Positions 9,002-16,848 are shown, numbered from the stretch's first letter. The stretch: DNA of 64,000 nt from Novosphingobium sp. 9U (GCF_902506425.1 NZ_LR732469.1:62001-126000); one strand, 5' to 3'. Numbers and translations are program-made. The notes: a model not told the origin generated them from the sequence alone.

Positions 9002-9137
9002 CGTCATCCTGAACTTGTTTCAGGATCCATCGTGCCCCCTAGCCGGAACGTCACCGGCGTAAACCTACTGCACGCTCCGGTGCTCACAGCACAACGCGCC
9101 GAGGCGAGATGGACCCTGAAACAAGTTCAGGATGACG
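9002..9137. repeat. Pair of inverted 30-base palindromic repeats
   Basis: 9002-9031 (CGTCATCCTGAACTTGTTTC...) and 9108-9137 are inverted copies of one another with one or two differences. Each contains the smaller palindrome CCTGAA..TTCAGG. The 76 bases between are unrelated. This is a REP/BIME-like arrangement of a repeat common in sphingomonads. The rest of the 8847-9258 interval shows no convincing gene; short frames there lack coding character. Confidence 0.75.
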
Positions 9138-9258
9138 GCGTGTTTGGGTGGAAAGCCGTCATCCGCTCAGGCGGGTGCATGGTTGTTTCGCGCACTGTTT
9201 ATCTTCGATCCACCAAGGCTCCGTTGTAAAGCTCAGTCGATTGTGCTGATCTGATGCA

Positions 9259-9756
9259 ATGAGACGAACTCGATACAGCTTCGTCGTCCTTGCTTTCGCG
9301 ACCATCTGGATAAAGGAGCCGGCTGCTGCCTGCGTACCGGCGAATTACAGCCCCACGGCCGCCCGAGCCGAACAGAATGCCTTCGAGCATTTCCACGAAG
9401 CGAATAGCGTCTACGAAGGCGTTCTTCTTGGGTGGCACGATTATGAAGATGGCGGAAGGCTATTGGTATTGAAGGCCTACAAAGGTCCTGCTGCGCCGTT
9501 TGATGTTGTAAGCTTACCGGGCGGCTCCAGTTGTTACAAAGAGGTTGCCCCATTTTCCGCAGGCGTCTGGGGTCAAAGCTTAGCCGTGGACACGTTTGAT
9601 GGCTTTGAGGAGCAGAGGACCGTCGATATCTGGAAGAAACATGGGTTCGTAGAATCTGGAGCACTTACTCCAATTCGCCAATTCTATTCCGTCATCGCAA
9701 TGGCGGTGAGCGCACTTGTTATTGTCCTCCATTCTCTGGTAAAAAAAGGCGGCTGA
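9259..9756 (+). CDS. Hypothetical secreted or membrane-anchored protein
   Basis: 165 residues, not assigned to a family. The N-terminus looks like a signal peptide (RRTRYSFVVLAFATIWIKEPAAAC) with the mature protein starting near Cys25. The middle has YEGVLLGWHDYEDGGRLLVLKAYKGP and a second cysteine in GGSSCYKEV, a Cys-strand-KxYKG-Cys pattern that recalls small TIMP/NTR-like OB-fold secreted proteins (weak inference). A C-terminal hydrophobic segment (SVIAMAVSALVIVLHSL) followed by Lys residues would be a membrane anchor. Base composition looks lower in G+C than its neighbours, and an insertion sequence lies directly downstream, so recent acquisition is possible. Overlapping minus-strand frames lack a signal or domain features. 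Confidence 0.5.
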   Translation: MRRTRYSFVVLAFATIWIKEPAAACVPANYSPTAARAEQNAFEHFHEANSVYEGVLLGWHDYEDGGRLLVLKAYKGPAAPFDVVSLPGGSSCYKEVAPFSAGVWGQSLAVDTFDGFEEQRTVDIWKKHGFVESGALTPIRQFYSVIAMAVSALVIVLHSLVKKGG

Positions 9757-9897
9757 GCTGACACCACCTGCACTTCGCCGCCGGCTTAAGATCGCCCTCA
9801 GTTCGGCACGAAATGTCTGCAATTGATGCCGTGGACGGCGCTCCACCCCAAGCGGAGTCGGGTTTAATCTGCTCCGCCCAAGTGGAGGAGAAGTGTC

Positions 9898-10923
9898 ATG
9901 GCGGATGTACACGTTATCGGGTTAGACATTGCAAAGTCGGTCTTCCAGCTGCACGGGCTTGATGGTGCAGGAGCCACCGTTCTGCAGAAACGGCTGAGCC
10001 GAGCCCGACTGCTACCCTTCTTCCAGAAGCTACCACCATGCCTGGTCGGGATAGAGGCGTGTGCAACCTCTCACTATTGGGCTCGTGAGATTGCCCGGCT
10101 TGGGCACGAGGTGAGGCTTATGCCGGCGCAATACGTAAAGCCATACCTGAAGCGGCAGAAGAACGACATGGCAGACGCGGAGGCGATCGCCGAAGCGGTC
10201 ACCCGGCCCAACATGCGCTTCGTGGCAGGCAAGGATCCGCACGAGCAGAGCGCGATGATGCTGCACAAGGTGAGGCTGATGCTCAACCGTCAGCTGGTTA
10301 TGCTCACCAATGCCATTCGCGCCCATATGGCCGAATTTGGCATCGTTGCGCCTGTCGGCCGTCTTGGCGTCGATCGATTGTTGGCGGTGATTGAAGACGA
10401 GACCGATCATCGCATCCCTGAGGCAGCGCGTCAGTGCCTGCAGATGCTCGTTGCCCAGTTGAAGGTGGTCAAACAGCAGATCCTCGAGAACGACCGCCGT
10501 GTCCTTGCCCTTGCCCGTTCAAGCGAGCTGGGCAGGCGGCTCATGGCAGTGCCTGGCATCGGGCCGCTCGTCGCATCGGCGCTGGTCGCATGCGTTCCAG
10601 ACCCATCAGTCTTTCAATGCGGACGCAACATGGCAGCCTGGATGGGATTGGTGCCTCGGCAAAACTCGTCTGGCGGCAAGGCGCGGCTGGGATCGATTAC
10701 CAAGGCTGGCAACCGCTATCTACGGCAGATGCTGTTTGCTGGCGCCATGGCCGTAATCCGACGAGCCATGCAGAGCACGCAACGTACATGGCTCGTCAGC
10801 TTGCTTGACCGTCGCAAGCCTAAGGTCGCGGCGATGGCATTGGCGAACAAGAACGCTCGGATCGCATGGGCCATGATGACGAGCGGGGACGCTTATCGTG
10901 GGCCAGCCGCTATCGCTGCATAA
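9898..10923 (+). CDS. IS110-family transposase (DEDD recombinase)
   Basis: 341 residues, full length for the family. The N-terminal RuvC-like domain shows the acidic tetrad Asp10 (IGLDIAK), Glu53 (VGIEACATS), Asp90 and Asp93 (NDMADAEAIAEA). The C-terminal Transposase_20 domain has a helix-hairpin-helix (LMAVPGIGPLVASALVA, about 215-231) and the Ser-containing SSGGKARLGSITKAGNRYLR segment at about 257-276 that supplies the nucleophile in this family. A good Shine-Dalgarno (GTGGAGGAG) precedes ATG 9898. No frameshift or stop is seen, so the gene looks active. Confidence 0.93.
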   Translation: MADVHVIGLDIAKSVFQLHGLDGAGATVLQKRLSRARLLPFFQKLPPCLVGIEACATSHYWAREIARLGHEVRLMPAQYVKPYLKRQKNDMADAEAIAEAVTRPNMRFVAGKDPHEQSAMMLHKVRLMLNRQLVMLTNAIRAHMAEFGIVAPVGRLGVDRLLAVIEDETDHRIPEAARQCLQMLVAQLKVVKQQILENDRRVLALARSSELGRRLMAVPGIGPLVASALVACVPDPSVFQCGRNMAAWMGLVPRQNSSGGKARLGSITKAGNRYLRQMLFAGAMAVIRRAMQSTQRTWLVSLLDRRKPKVAAMALANKNARIAWAMMTSGDAYRGPAAIAA

Positions 10924-11165
10924 AGCTGCCTGGCTGAAAGCCAGCTTAGAGGTTGGAAAGGGCAAAGGAGCTATTGCACGAACGCCGGTCGACACCGCCG
11001 GATCAGACCACCCTATAACGCCCACGCACCTCTAAGTGCGAGCAATTGATCAGGGATCCGGTCCGCGAAAGGCATTATGGCCAGCGGCAACAACACGCCG
11101 CATCAAAAGGCCGGACACATGGCCGCACCGACCACCAAGTGCATGCACTCAGAACCCTTGCCAAC
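10924..11165 (+). ncRNA. Candidate bridge/seek RNA region of the IS1111-type element
   Basis: In the IS1111 group the guide (bridge or seek) RNA is encoded in the non-coding DNA 3' of the transposase gene. This 242-base stretch lies exactly there, has no reading frame of interest, and contains several local inverted repeats (for example GCTGGCTTTCAGCC-like arms just after the stop codon). The call rests on position and the known family arrangement; exact RNA ends and guide loops were not resolved. Confidence 0.4.
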
Positions 11166-11220
11166 GGAGCGCCGTCCACACATGGGCGATTGCTGCCGCT
11201 CACAGATACAAGTTCGATCG

Positions 11221-12447
11221 TTAAACCAGCATCTCCATAGCCGCACCCTGCCCCAGAAACGCCGAGGGACTCGCGCTCGCGCCATACGCCCCGGCGCAGA
11301 AGACCGCGACGAGATCGCCGGCTTCGGCATGCGGGAGCCCGGCCTTGTCGGCCAGGCGGTCGAGGGGGGTGCACAGGCAGCCGACGACGCTAGCTTCTTC
11401 CTCGACCGCGGCCTCGTAGCGTGTCGCGATCGCGACGGGGTAGTTGCGCCGAACCACAGTGCCGAAGTTGCCCGAAGCCGCCAGCTGGTGGTGCAGGCCG
11501 CCGTCGGTGACCAGGAACACCTCGCCATGGCTCACTTTGCGGTCGACGATGCGCGTGATGTAGACGCCTGCCTCGCCTACGAGATAGCGGCCCAGTTCAA
11601 TGCAGAACTCGGTCTCGCGCAGTTCATCGGGCAGAGCGGCGAACTGCTCGGCCAATCGCTCGCCCACGAGGGCGACGTCGACCGGCACGTCGCCTGGAAA
11701 GTAGGGGATGCCCATGCCTCCGCCCAGGTTGCAGTGCGGCAGCGGCACGCCGCTTTCTCGCGTCAGCTGCGCTGCCAACGCGATCGCCTGCGCCTGCGTG
11801 TCGGCGACCGCGGAGGCATCGAGCGCTTGGCTGCCGGCGAAGATGTGGAAGCCACGCCATTCGGCTCCGGCGCCAGTGATCTCGCGCGCGAGCGCAGGCA
11901 CCCGCTCGGCATCGATGCCGAACTGCTTCGCCCCGCCGCCCATCTTCATGCCCGAGCCCTTAAGGTCGAACGAGGGATTGACGCGGATCGCCAGCCGCGG
12001 TGTCGTGCCCAGCGTCTCGCCGATGGCCAGTGCGCGCCGCGCCTCGGCCTCGCTCTCCAGGTTGAGCGTCACGCCTGCAGCGATGGCGGCTTCCAGCTCG
12101 CGATCGCGCTTGCCAGGCCCTGCGAAGCTGACGCGCGCGGAAGGTATCCCAGCCGCCTGCACCAGTGCGAGTTCCCCTCCAGAGGCGATGTCGAACCCGT
12201 CCACCAGTCCGGAGAACAGCTCCAGCACCGGCCCGAACGGATTGGCCTTCACCGCATAGTGCAGCGCCAGCCGCTCGGGCATGGCCGCGCGCAGCTGGGC
12301 AACGCGCGTGCGGATCAGGTCGGCGGAGTAGAGGAACAGCGGTGTCTCGCCGGCCTCCTCCACCCATTCGGTCACCGGCCGACCGGCGACGGCCAGCACG
12401 CCATCTACGCTCTCGTAGCCTGCCGGAATCGGCCCTAGCGGCTTCAT
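11221..12447 (-). CDS. PLP-dependent decarboxylase, exosortase A system-associated
   Basis: 408 residues, matching TIGR03099, a relative of diaminopimelate/ornithine decarboxylases (fold type III). The cofactor lysine lies in HYAVKANPFG (about residue 68). Other marks are HIFAGSQ, the phosphate-binding GGGMGIPYF, ELGRYLVGEAG, and the C-terminal VGCLCTPLDRL plus GAYGASASPSAF segments equivalent to the Cys and Tyr regions of DapDC enzymes. It would decarboxylate an amino-acid-like substrate that has not been identified. ATG 12447 overlaps the acyl-CoA ligase stop as ATGA, so the two genes are coupled. Confidence 0.9.
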   Translation of the reverse strand: MKPLGPIPAGYESVDGVLAVAGRPVTEWVEEAGETPLFLYSADLIRTRVAQLRAAMPERLALHYAVKANPFGPVLELFSGLVDGFDIASGGELALVQAAGIPSARVSFAGPGKRDRELEAAIAAGVTLNLESEAEARRALAIGETLGTTPRLAIRVNPSFDLKGSGMKMGGGAKQFGIDAERVPALAREITGAGAEWRGFHIFAGSQALDASAVADTQAQAIALAAQLTRESGVPLPHCNLGGGMGIPYFPGDVPVDVALVGERLAEQFAALPDELRETEFCIELGRYLVGEAGVYITRIVDRKVSHGEVFLVTDGGLHHQLAASGNFGTVVRRNYPVAIATRYEAAVEEEASVVGCLCTPLDRLADKAGLPHAEAGDLVAVFCAGAYGASASPSAFLGQGAAMEMLV

Positions 12448-13955
12448 GCGGCGAGCTCCTGCTGGAGGCCGTTGCGGTCGATCTTGCCATTGGGGCCGAC
12501 CGGCATCGCCTCGCGCCAGTGGATCAGCCGCGGCTGCATGAAGTTCGGCAGGTCCTGCGCCAGGCGCTTGGGCAGAGCGTCGCGCGCGTCCGGCGCACCG
12601 GGCGATGGCCTCACCACCAGGTGCACCGCCTGGCCCAACCGCTCGTCGGGCACGCCAAGCGCCACGGCTTCGATGACCAGCCCCGTCGAGAGCGCGGCCT
12701 CCTCAAGCTCCTGCGGGCTGATGCGATTGCCGGCGGACTTGATCATCGCATCGCGCCGCCCAACGAAATAGAGCAGCCCTTCCCGGTCGCGCCGAACCCG
12801 ATCGCCTGACCACACGGCCATGCCGCCATAGCGGGACGCCGCCGGTGCCGGCCTGAACCGTTCGGCCGTGCGTTCGGCGTCCTGCCAGTATCCTTGCGCA
12901 ACCAGCGGGCCACAGTGGACGAGTTCGCCTTCTACATCGTCAGCGGCGACTGCGCCGGCATCGTCGATGACCAGGATTTCGGCATGCGGAATGGCCTTGC
13001 CCATCGAGGTGGGATGGGCGTCCACCATGTCGGGATCGAGATATGTCGAGCGGAACGCCTCGGTCAGGCCATACATCGGGAAGAGCCGCGCTTTTGGGAA
13101 GAGAACGCGCAAACGGCGTACGAGATCGACCGTCAGAGCGCCGCCGCTATTGGTCAGTCGTCGCAACCTGGAGGCGGTCTCGACGGGCCAATCGAGTTCG
13201 GTCAGCTGCACCCACAGCGGCGGCACCGCGGCGAGCGTTGTGATGCCGTGCTTCTCCACCGCCTTCATCACGTCGCGCGGCACCAGGTAGTCGAGCGGGA
13301 CCACGCAGCCACCCGCGTACCAGGTGCTGAGCAGCTGGTTCTGGCCATAGTCGAAGGACAGCGGCAGCACCGCCAGCGTGCGATCGTCCGCAGCGAGCCC
13401 GAGGTAGTCGGCCACGCTCTCGGCACCCAGCCACATGTTGGCATGGCTCAGCATTACGCCCTTGGGCCGCCCGGTGGAGCCGCTGGTGTAGAGGATCGCC
13501 GCCAGCGCCTGCGGATCGCCCGAGGACGGCGGCAGCGCGCGCCCGAGGGACTGGGCGGCGTCCAGCGCCGCCGCTTCTTCCACCAAGGCACAGCTTTGCG
13601 GCACATCGCCCGGCTCCAGCGTCTTTAACCGCGCCGGCGTGCCGATCAGCATGGCCGCGCCGCTGTCTGCCAGGATGTGCGCCACTTGCGCGCGCTTCAG
13701 CAGCGGGTTGACCGGCACGTGGACCAGCCCGGCTCGCGCCGCGGCGAGCGGCATCAGGCAGGTCAGCTCGCCCTTCGCAGCCCACGTCGCGATGCGAGCG
13801 CCCGGTTCGGCTTGCTCCGCCAGCCAGCCGGCCAGCACGGCGACACGCGATCTTAAGGTCTCGTGGTTAATCGTGCCCTCGCGCAGCACCAGGGCTGGCG
13901 CATCGGCCGCCCCTCGCTCGGCGAGATGGTCGAGCGTCTGGATCTGCGCAGGCAT
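12444..13955 (-). CDS. Acyl-CoA ligase (AMP-forming), exosortase A system-associated
   Basis: 503 residues, TIGR03098-like. It has the AMP-binding P-loop YTSGSTGRPKG at about 156-166, the adenylate motif FPMYGLTEAFRSTYL, the hinge SGDRVRRDREGLLYFVGRRD and the catalytic C-terminal lysine in GPNGKIDRNGL. It should activate a carboxylic acid as an acyl-adenylate and load it on CoA or on the acyl carrier protein encoded 1.1 kb away. ATG 13955 (MPAQIQTLDHLAERG) is the family-like start; the frame stays open to 14924 but that part is antisense to the GNAT gene. The divergent GNAT gene begins within 30 bases. Confidence 0.9.
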   Translation of the reverse strand: MPAQIQTLDHLAERGAADAPALVLREGTINHETLRSRVAVLAGWLAEQAEPGARIATWAAKGELTCLMPLAAARAGLVHVPVNPLLKRAQVAHILADSGAAMLIGTPARLKTLEPGDVPQSCALVEEAAALDAAQSLGRALPPSSGDPQALAAILYTSGSTGRPKGVMLSHANMWLGAESVADYLGLAADDRTLAVLPLSFDYGQNQLLSTWYAGGCVVPLDYLVPRDVMKAVEKHGITTLAAVPPLWVQLTELDWPVETASRLRRLTNSGGALTVDLVRRLRVLFPKARLFPMYGLTEAFRSTYLDPDMVDAHPTSMGKAIPHAEILVIDDAGAVAADDVEGELVHCGPLVAQGYWQDAERTAERFRPAPAASRYGGMAVWSGDRVRRDREGLLYFVGRRDAMIKSAGNRISPQELEEAALSTGLVIEAVALGVPDERLGQAVHLVVRPSPGAPDARDALPKRLAQDLPNFMQPRLIHWREAMPVGPNGKIDRNGLQQELAA

Positions 13956-13982
13956 GAGGACAACTCCGAGGGCGATCGAAAA

Positions 13983-14996
13983 GTGGTGAACGTCGAATAT
14001 CACGACGATCTTAAGGAAGTGCAATCCGACGCAGCACTGGCGCGGTTGCTCTCCCCTGAGATGCAGAGTGCGCCGTTCGATCGGCTCGAATGGTGGCGCT
14101 TGCTGGATGAGCATTGCGGCCTCTCGCCACGGCTGGCTGTCGCCCGCAATGGGGTGGGGAGCGCCGTGCTGCCGCTTACCGGCACAGGGCCGCACCTGAC
14201 GCAGCTTTCCAACTGGTACACCTTCCGCTTTCGGCCCGTCGTAAGTCCAGGCGCCGAGGCCCTGCTGGCGGATCTCGCGCGTGACCTGTCCAGCCGTGCG
14301 CGGCGGCTCACCCTCACCGGCTTGCCCGAGGAGGATGCCGATCAGCTGGAAACGGCATTCCGCGCTGCAGGCTGGCTCGCCTGGCGCGAGCAGAGCGACG
14401 TCAACCATGTGCTCGAAGTCGCCGGGCGCGACTATGCCGCTTTCCTCGCCGGGCGGCCGGGCAAACTGCGCACGACCCTCAAGCGCAAGTCGGGCAAAGT
14501 CGTGACGCAGGTCCTCACCCGCTTCGACGCCGATGTATGGGCCGCCTACGAGGAGATCTACGCCGAAAGCTGGAAGCCCGAGGAAGGGTCGCCCGCGTTC
14601 CTGCGCGCGTTTGCACAGGCTGAGGGTGAGGCCGGACGGCTGCGCCTTGCCGTCGCCCATGCTGCCGATGACTCTAGCGGCCCTGCCCTCGCAGCGCAGA
14701 TGTGGACGGTCGAGGGCGGCACCGCCTTCATCCACAAGCTCGCCCACCGCGAAAGCGCTAAGCCGCTGTCGCCCGGCTCGGTGCTGAGCGCCGCACTGTT
14801 CCGCCATGTCATCGATGTCGACACCGTCACGCTGGTGGACTTTGGCACGGGTGACGATCCCTACAAACGCGATTGGATGGAGCAGGTCCGCCCGCGCTAC
14901 CGGCTCGACCTCGTCCGCCCGCAAGCGCCGGCGAACTGGCCCGTTATCGCGCGCCGCATGGTGCGCTCCCTTGCCGCAACTGCGAAGCGCGGCTAG
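13983..14996 (+). CDS. GNAT/FemAB-like acyltransferase of the polysaccharide locus
   Basis: About 337 residues. It has an Acetyltransf_6-type fold with FDRLEWWRLLDEHCGLSPRLAVARNG near the N-terminus, the GRPGKLRTTLKRKSGKV segment, and the C-terminal VDFGTGDDPYKRDWMEQVRPRYRLDL that is typical of BioF2/CelD-like GNAT proteins. The substrate is unknown; with the neighbouring acyl carrier protein it may move an acyl group onto a sugar or lipid. No ATG is available at the family start, so GTG 13983 (GAGGG 10 bases upstream) or GTG 13986 is used. The homologous region begins at once (VEYHDDLKEV). Confidence 0.7.
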   Translation: MVNVEYHDDLKEVQSDAALARLLSPEMQSAPFDRLEWWRLLDEHCGLSPRLAVARNGVGSAVLPLTGTGPHLTQLSNWYTFRFRPVVSPGAEALLADLARDLSSRARRLTLTGLPEEDADQLETAFRAAGWLAWREQSDVNHVLEVAGRDYAAFLAGRPGKLRTTLKRKSGKVVTQVLTRFDADVWAAYEEIYAESWKPEEGSPAFLRAFAQAEGEAGRLRLAVAHAADDSSGPALAAQMWTVEGGTAFIHKLAHRESAKPLSPGSVLSAALFRHVIDVDTVTLVDFGTGDDPYKRDWMEQVRPRYRLDLVRPQAPANWPVIARRMVRSLAATAKRG

Positions 14997-15055
14997 AGCG
15001 CCCCGGTTTCAAATACCGCCCAAGAACAGAGTTTCGCGAAAAAGCTGGGAGACCC

Positions 15056-15319
15056 ATGTCCGACGACACCGATCTGTTGCTGCGTCGCATCCTGACGGAC
15101 GTGCTCGGCCTCAAGCAGAACCAGGCCGCCGACTTCACGGACGAGACCGGCCTGTTCGGCCACTTGCCCGAGTTGGACTCGATGGCGGTGGCCGGCCTCC
15201 TGACCGAACTGGAGGACCGCCTCGACATCGTCATCGACGACGACGAGATCGATGGCGAGATGCTGGAGACCTACGGCGGCCTGCTCGCCTTCGCCAAGGC
15301 CAAGCGCGAACAAGCATGA
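15056..15319 (+). CDS. Acyl carrier protein, exosortase-locus type
   Basis: 87 residues, a normal ACP length, strongly acidic in the second half. The phosphopantetheine serine is in PELDSMAVAGLL (about residue 42), the expected DS[ML] motif at the start of helix II. It most likely carries the acyl group activated by the AMP-forming ligase in the same locus. AGCTGGGAG precedes ATG 15056 at 6 bases. Its TGA overlaps the ATG of a 23-codon frame (15316-15387) that leads into the next hydrolase gene. Confidence 0.88.
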   Translation: MSDDTDLLLRRILTDVLGLKQNQAADFTDETGLFGHLPELDSMAVAGLLTELEDRLDIVIDDDEIDGEMLETYGGLLAFAKAKREQA

Positions 15320-15387
15320 AGGCGCTGCGCCTCGCTTGCGGCCAGTTGAGGCCCGGCCAGGCACGGCAGGAACACCAACCGCGATGA
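15316..15387 (+). CDS. Possible 23-codon coupling ORF between ACP and hydrolase genes
   Basis: MKALRLACGQLRPGQARQEH plus three residues. Its ATG overlaps the ACP stop (ATGA at 15316) and its own TGA overlaps the ATG of the hydrolase at 15384 (ATGA again). This double overlap could carry ribosomes across the 64-base gap by termination-reinitiation. The peptide itself resembles nothing known and may be coincidental. Confidence 0.25.
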   Translation: MKALRLACGQLRPGQARQEHQPR

Positions 15388-16055
15388 CGCCGCGCACCTG
15401 GGCATGCCCGCTCGCTAGCGGTAGCACGACTGAAGAATATGCGCTCGCCTTCGACAACGGGCGCGCCAAGCGCCTCCTGATCGTGCCCGCGCTGTTCGAC
15501 GAGGCCAATCGGCTGCGCCGCTACACGGTAGAGGTCATGCGCCGGCTCGATGGCGCCGGGATCGACTGCTTCCTGCCCGACCTGCCCGGTACCAACGAGA
15601 GCCTGCAGCCGCTCGAGCGTCAGGAGCCGCAGGATTGGGTCGAGGCCATGACAGCAGCGGCACGGGTCTTCGGCGCCACGCATGTCCTCGGGCTACGCGG
15701 CGGCTGTCTGTTCACGCCGCCGGGCTTGCCGGCGCTGCACTATGCTCCGGCCAAGGCAGCGGGCATCCTGCGCCAGATGTTGCGCGCCCGCACGCTGTCG
15801 GCGCGCGAGGCCGGACGCGAGGAGACCCGCGAGGGACTGATGGAACTCGCACTGAGCCAAGGGATCGAATTGGCCGGACACCGGCTCGGGCGCGACTTTA
15901 TGCGCCAGTTCGAGACGCTGTCGCTGCGCACGGACGCGCTCGAGATTGCGCAGGACACCATCGGCGGCTCCGGCCTGTGGCTGCGCGCAGAGCCCGGCGA
16001 AAATGCGGCTCAAGCCGACGCCCTCGCGGCCGCGATCGCGATGGCACTCGCGTGA
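15384..16055 (+). CDS. Alpha/beta-hydrolase-like protein, probably exosortase A hydrolase 2
   Basis: 223 residues. The gene position and the pattern AKRLLIVPALFDEANRLRRYTVEVMRRL followed by DLPGTNESLQPL and QDWVEAM resemble the exosortase-A-associated hydrolase 2 family (TIGR03101). The expected nucleophile elbow reads VLGLRGGCLF: the central residue of G-x-x-x-G is Arg instead of Ser or Cys, so classical hydrolase activity is doubtful. It may act as a non-catalytic partner of hydrolase 1 encoded just downstream. ATG 15384 is used; the frame extends upstream into the ACP gene but that part is not family-like. Family assignment is moderate because the sequence is divergent. Confidence 0.6.
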   Translation: MTPRTWACPLASGSTTEEYALAFDNGRAKRLLIVPALFDEANRLRRYTVEVMRRLDGAGIDCFLPDLPGTNESLQPLERQEPQDWVEAMTAAARVFGATHVLGLRGGCLFTPPGLPALHYAPAKAAGILRQMLRARTLSAREAGREETREGLMELALSQGIELAGHRLGRDFMRQFETLSLRTDALEIAQDTIGGSGLWLRAEPGENAAQADALAAAIAMALA

Positions 16056-16071
16056 GCAGCGGATCGCGCAT

Positions 16072-16848
16072 GTGAGGCGGCATCTCACCTTCACTTGCGA
16101 GGGCACGCAGCTCGTCGCAACGCTGGACGAGGCGCCCGGCAGCACGGGCCTGCTGCTCGTGACGGGCGGCAACGAGGTGCGCTCGGGCGCATGGGCGGGA
16201 CAAGCGCAGTTCGCCGCACAAGTCGCCGCTGCCGGCTATCCGGTGTTCCGCTTCGATCGGCGTGGCTGTGGCGATAGCGAGGGCGTCAACGCCGAGTTCC
16301 GCTCCAGCGCGCCCGACCTCGGCGCCGCGCTTGCGGCCTTCCGGGCCGAGTGCCCCCGGCTCACGCGGGTCGCCGGCATGGGCAACTGCGATGCCGCCAG
16401 CGCGCTCATGCTGGCGGGCGGCGCAGGCTGCGACGGGCTGATCCTGTCCAACCCGTGGACCTTCGAAGCCGACGCGGCGGACGAAGCGCCGCCGCAAGCC
16501 GTGCGCAGCCACTATCGCGATCGCCTCAAGGACCTGGGCGCAATTAAGCGACTCCTGACCGGCCAAGTCGCGATCGGTCCTTTGCTGAAGAGCCTGCTGT
16601 CTGCGGCCCGGCCCGCTGCCGCACCCAGTTCGCTCGCGCAGGAGATGGCGGCAGGCCTTGAGGCCTATGCAGGACACGTTCGCTTCCTTGTCGCCGATCG
16701 CGATCGAACCGGGCAGGCCTTCGCGGCGGCATGGGGCAACTCGGCGCCGATTGGCCGCTGCCCGGGCGCGACGCATAGTTTTGTCGAGGCCGACGCGCGT
16801 GCGTGGTTACTCCAACAAACCCTTCGCGCCTTGCAGGAACTTGGCTGA
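16072..16848 (+). CDS. Alpha/beta hydrolase, exosortase A system-associated hydrolase 1
   Basis: 258 residues, TIGR03100-like. LLLVTGGNEVRSGAWAGQAQFA and FRFDRRGCGDSEG are the characteristic N-terminal motifs. The nucleophile elbow AGMGNCDAASAL carries Cys where most alpha/beta hydrolases have Ser, as in dienelactone hydrolases. The acid and His are probably in VADRDRTG and GATHSFVE. The start is GTG 16072 (VRRHLTFTCEG), 16 bases after the previous stop; an ATG further upstream would add antisense-like residues. It would release or transfer the acyl product of the locus; the true substrate is unknown. Confidence 0.78.
   Translation: MRRHLTFTCEGTQLVATLDEAPGSTGLLLVTGGNEVRSGAWAGQAQFAAQVAAAGYPVFRFDRRGCGDSEGVNAEFRSSAPDLGAALAAFRAECPRLTRVAGMGNCDAASALMLAGGAGCDGLILSNPWTFEADAADEAPPQAVRSHYRDRLKDLGAIKRLLTGQVAIGPLLKSLLSAARPAAAPSSLAQEMAAGLEAYAGHVRFLVADRDRTGQAFAAAWGNSAPIGRCPGATHSFVEADARAWLLQQTLRALQELG

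Larger units (their letters stand above)
9824..11182 (+). mobile_element. IS110-family insertion sequence, IS1111 group
   Basis: The element contains one transposase gene and has a 14-base subterminal inverted repeat: GTGGACGGCGCTCC at 9831-9844 and its complement GGAGCGCCGTCCAC at 11166-11179. Members of the IS1111 group carry such subterminal repeats with about 7 bases outside on the left and 3 on the right, and these values give the boundaries used here. The left non-coding part is short (about 53 bases between repeat and gene) and the right is long (about 240 bases), also as in IS1111. No target duplication is expected for this family. It sits between the export operon and the decarboxylase gene of the polysaccharide locus. 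Confidence 0.75.

Noticed and set aside
9233..9912. Two minus-strand frames opposite and beside the hypothetical secreted protein
   Set aside because: No signal, domain or ribosome-binding site; the plus-strand frame has a good signal peptide and anchor.
13956..14924. N-terminal extension of the acyl-CoA ligase frame to 826 residues
   Set aside because: The extra part is antisense to the GNAT gene and unlike any ligase; the family start is at 13955.
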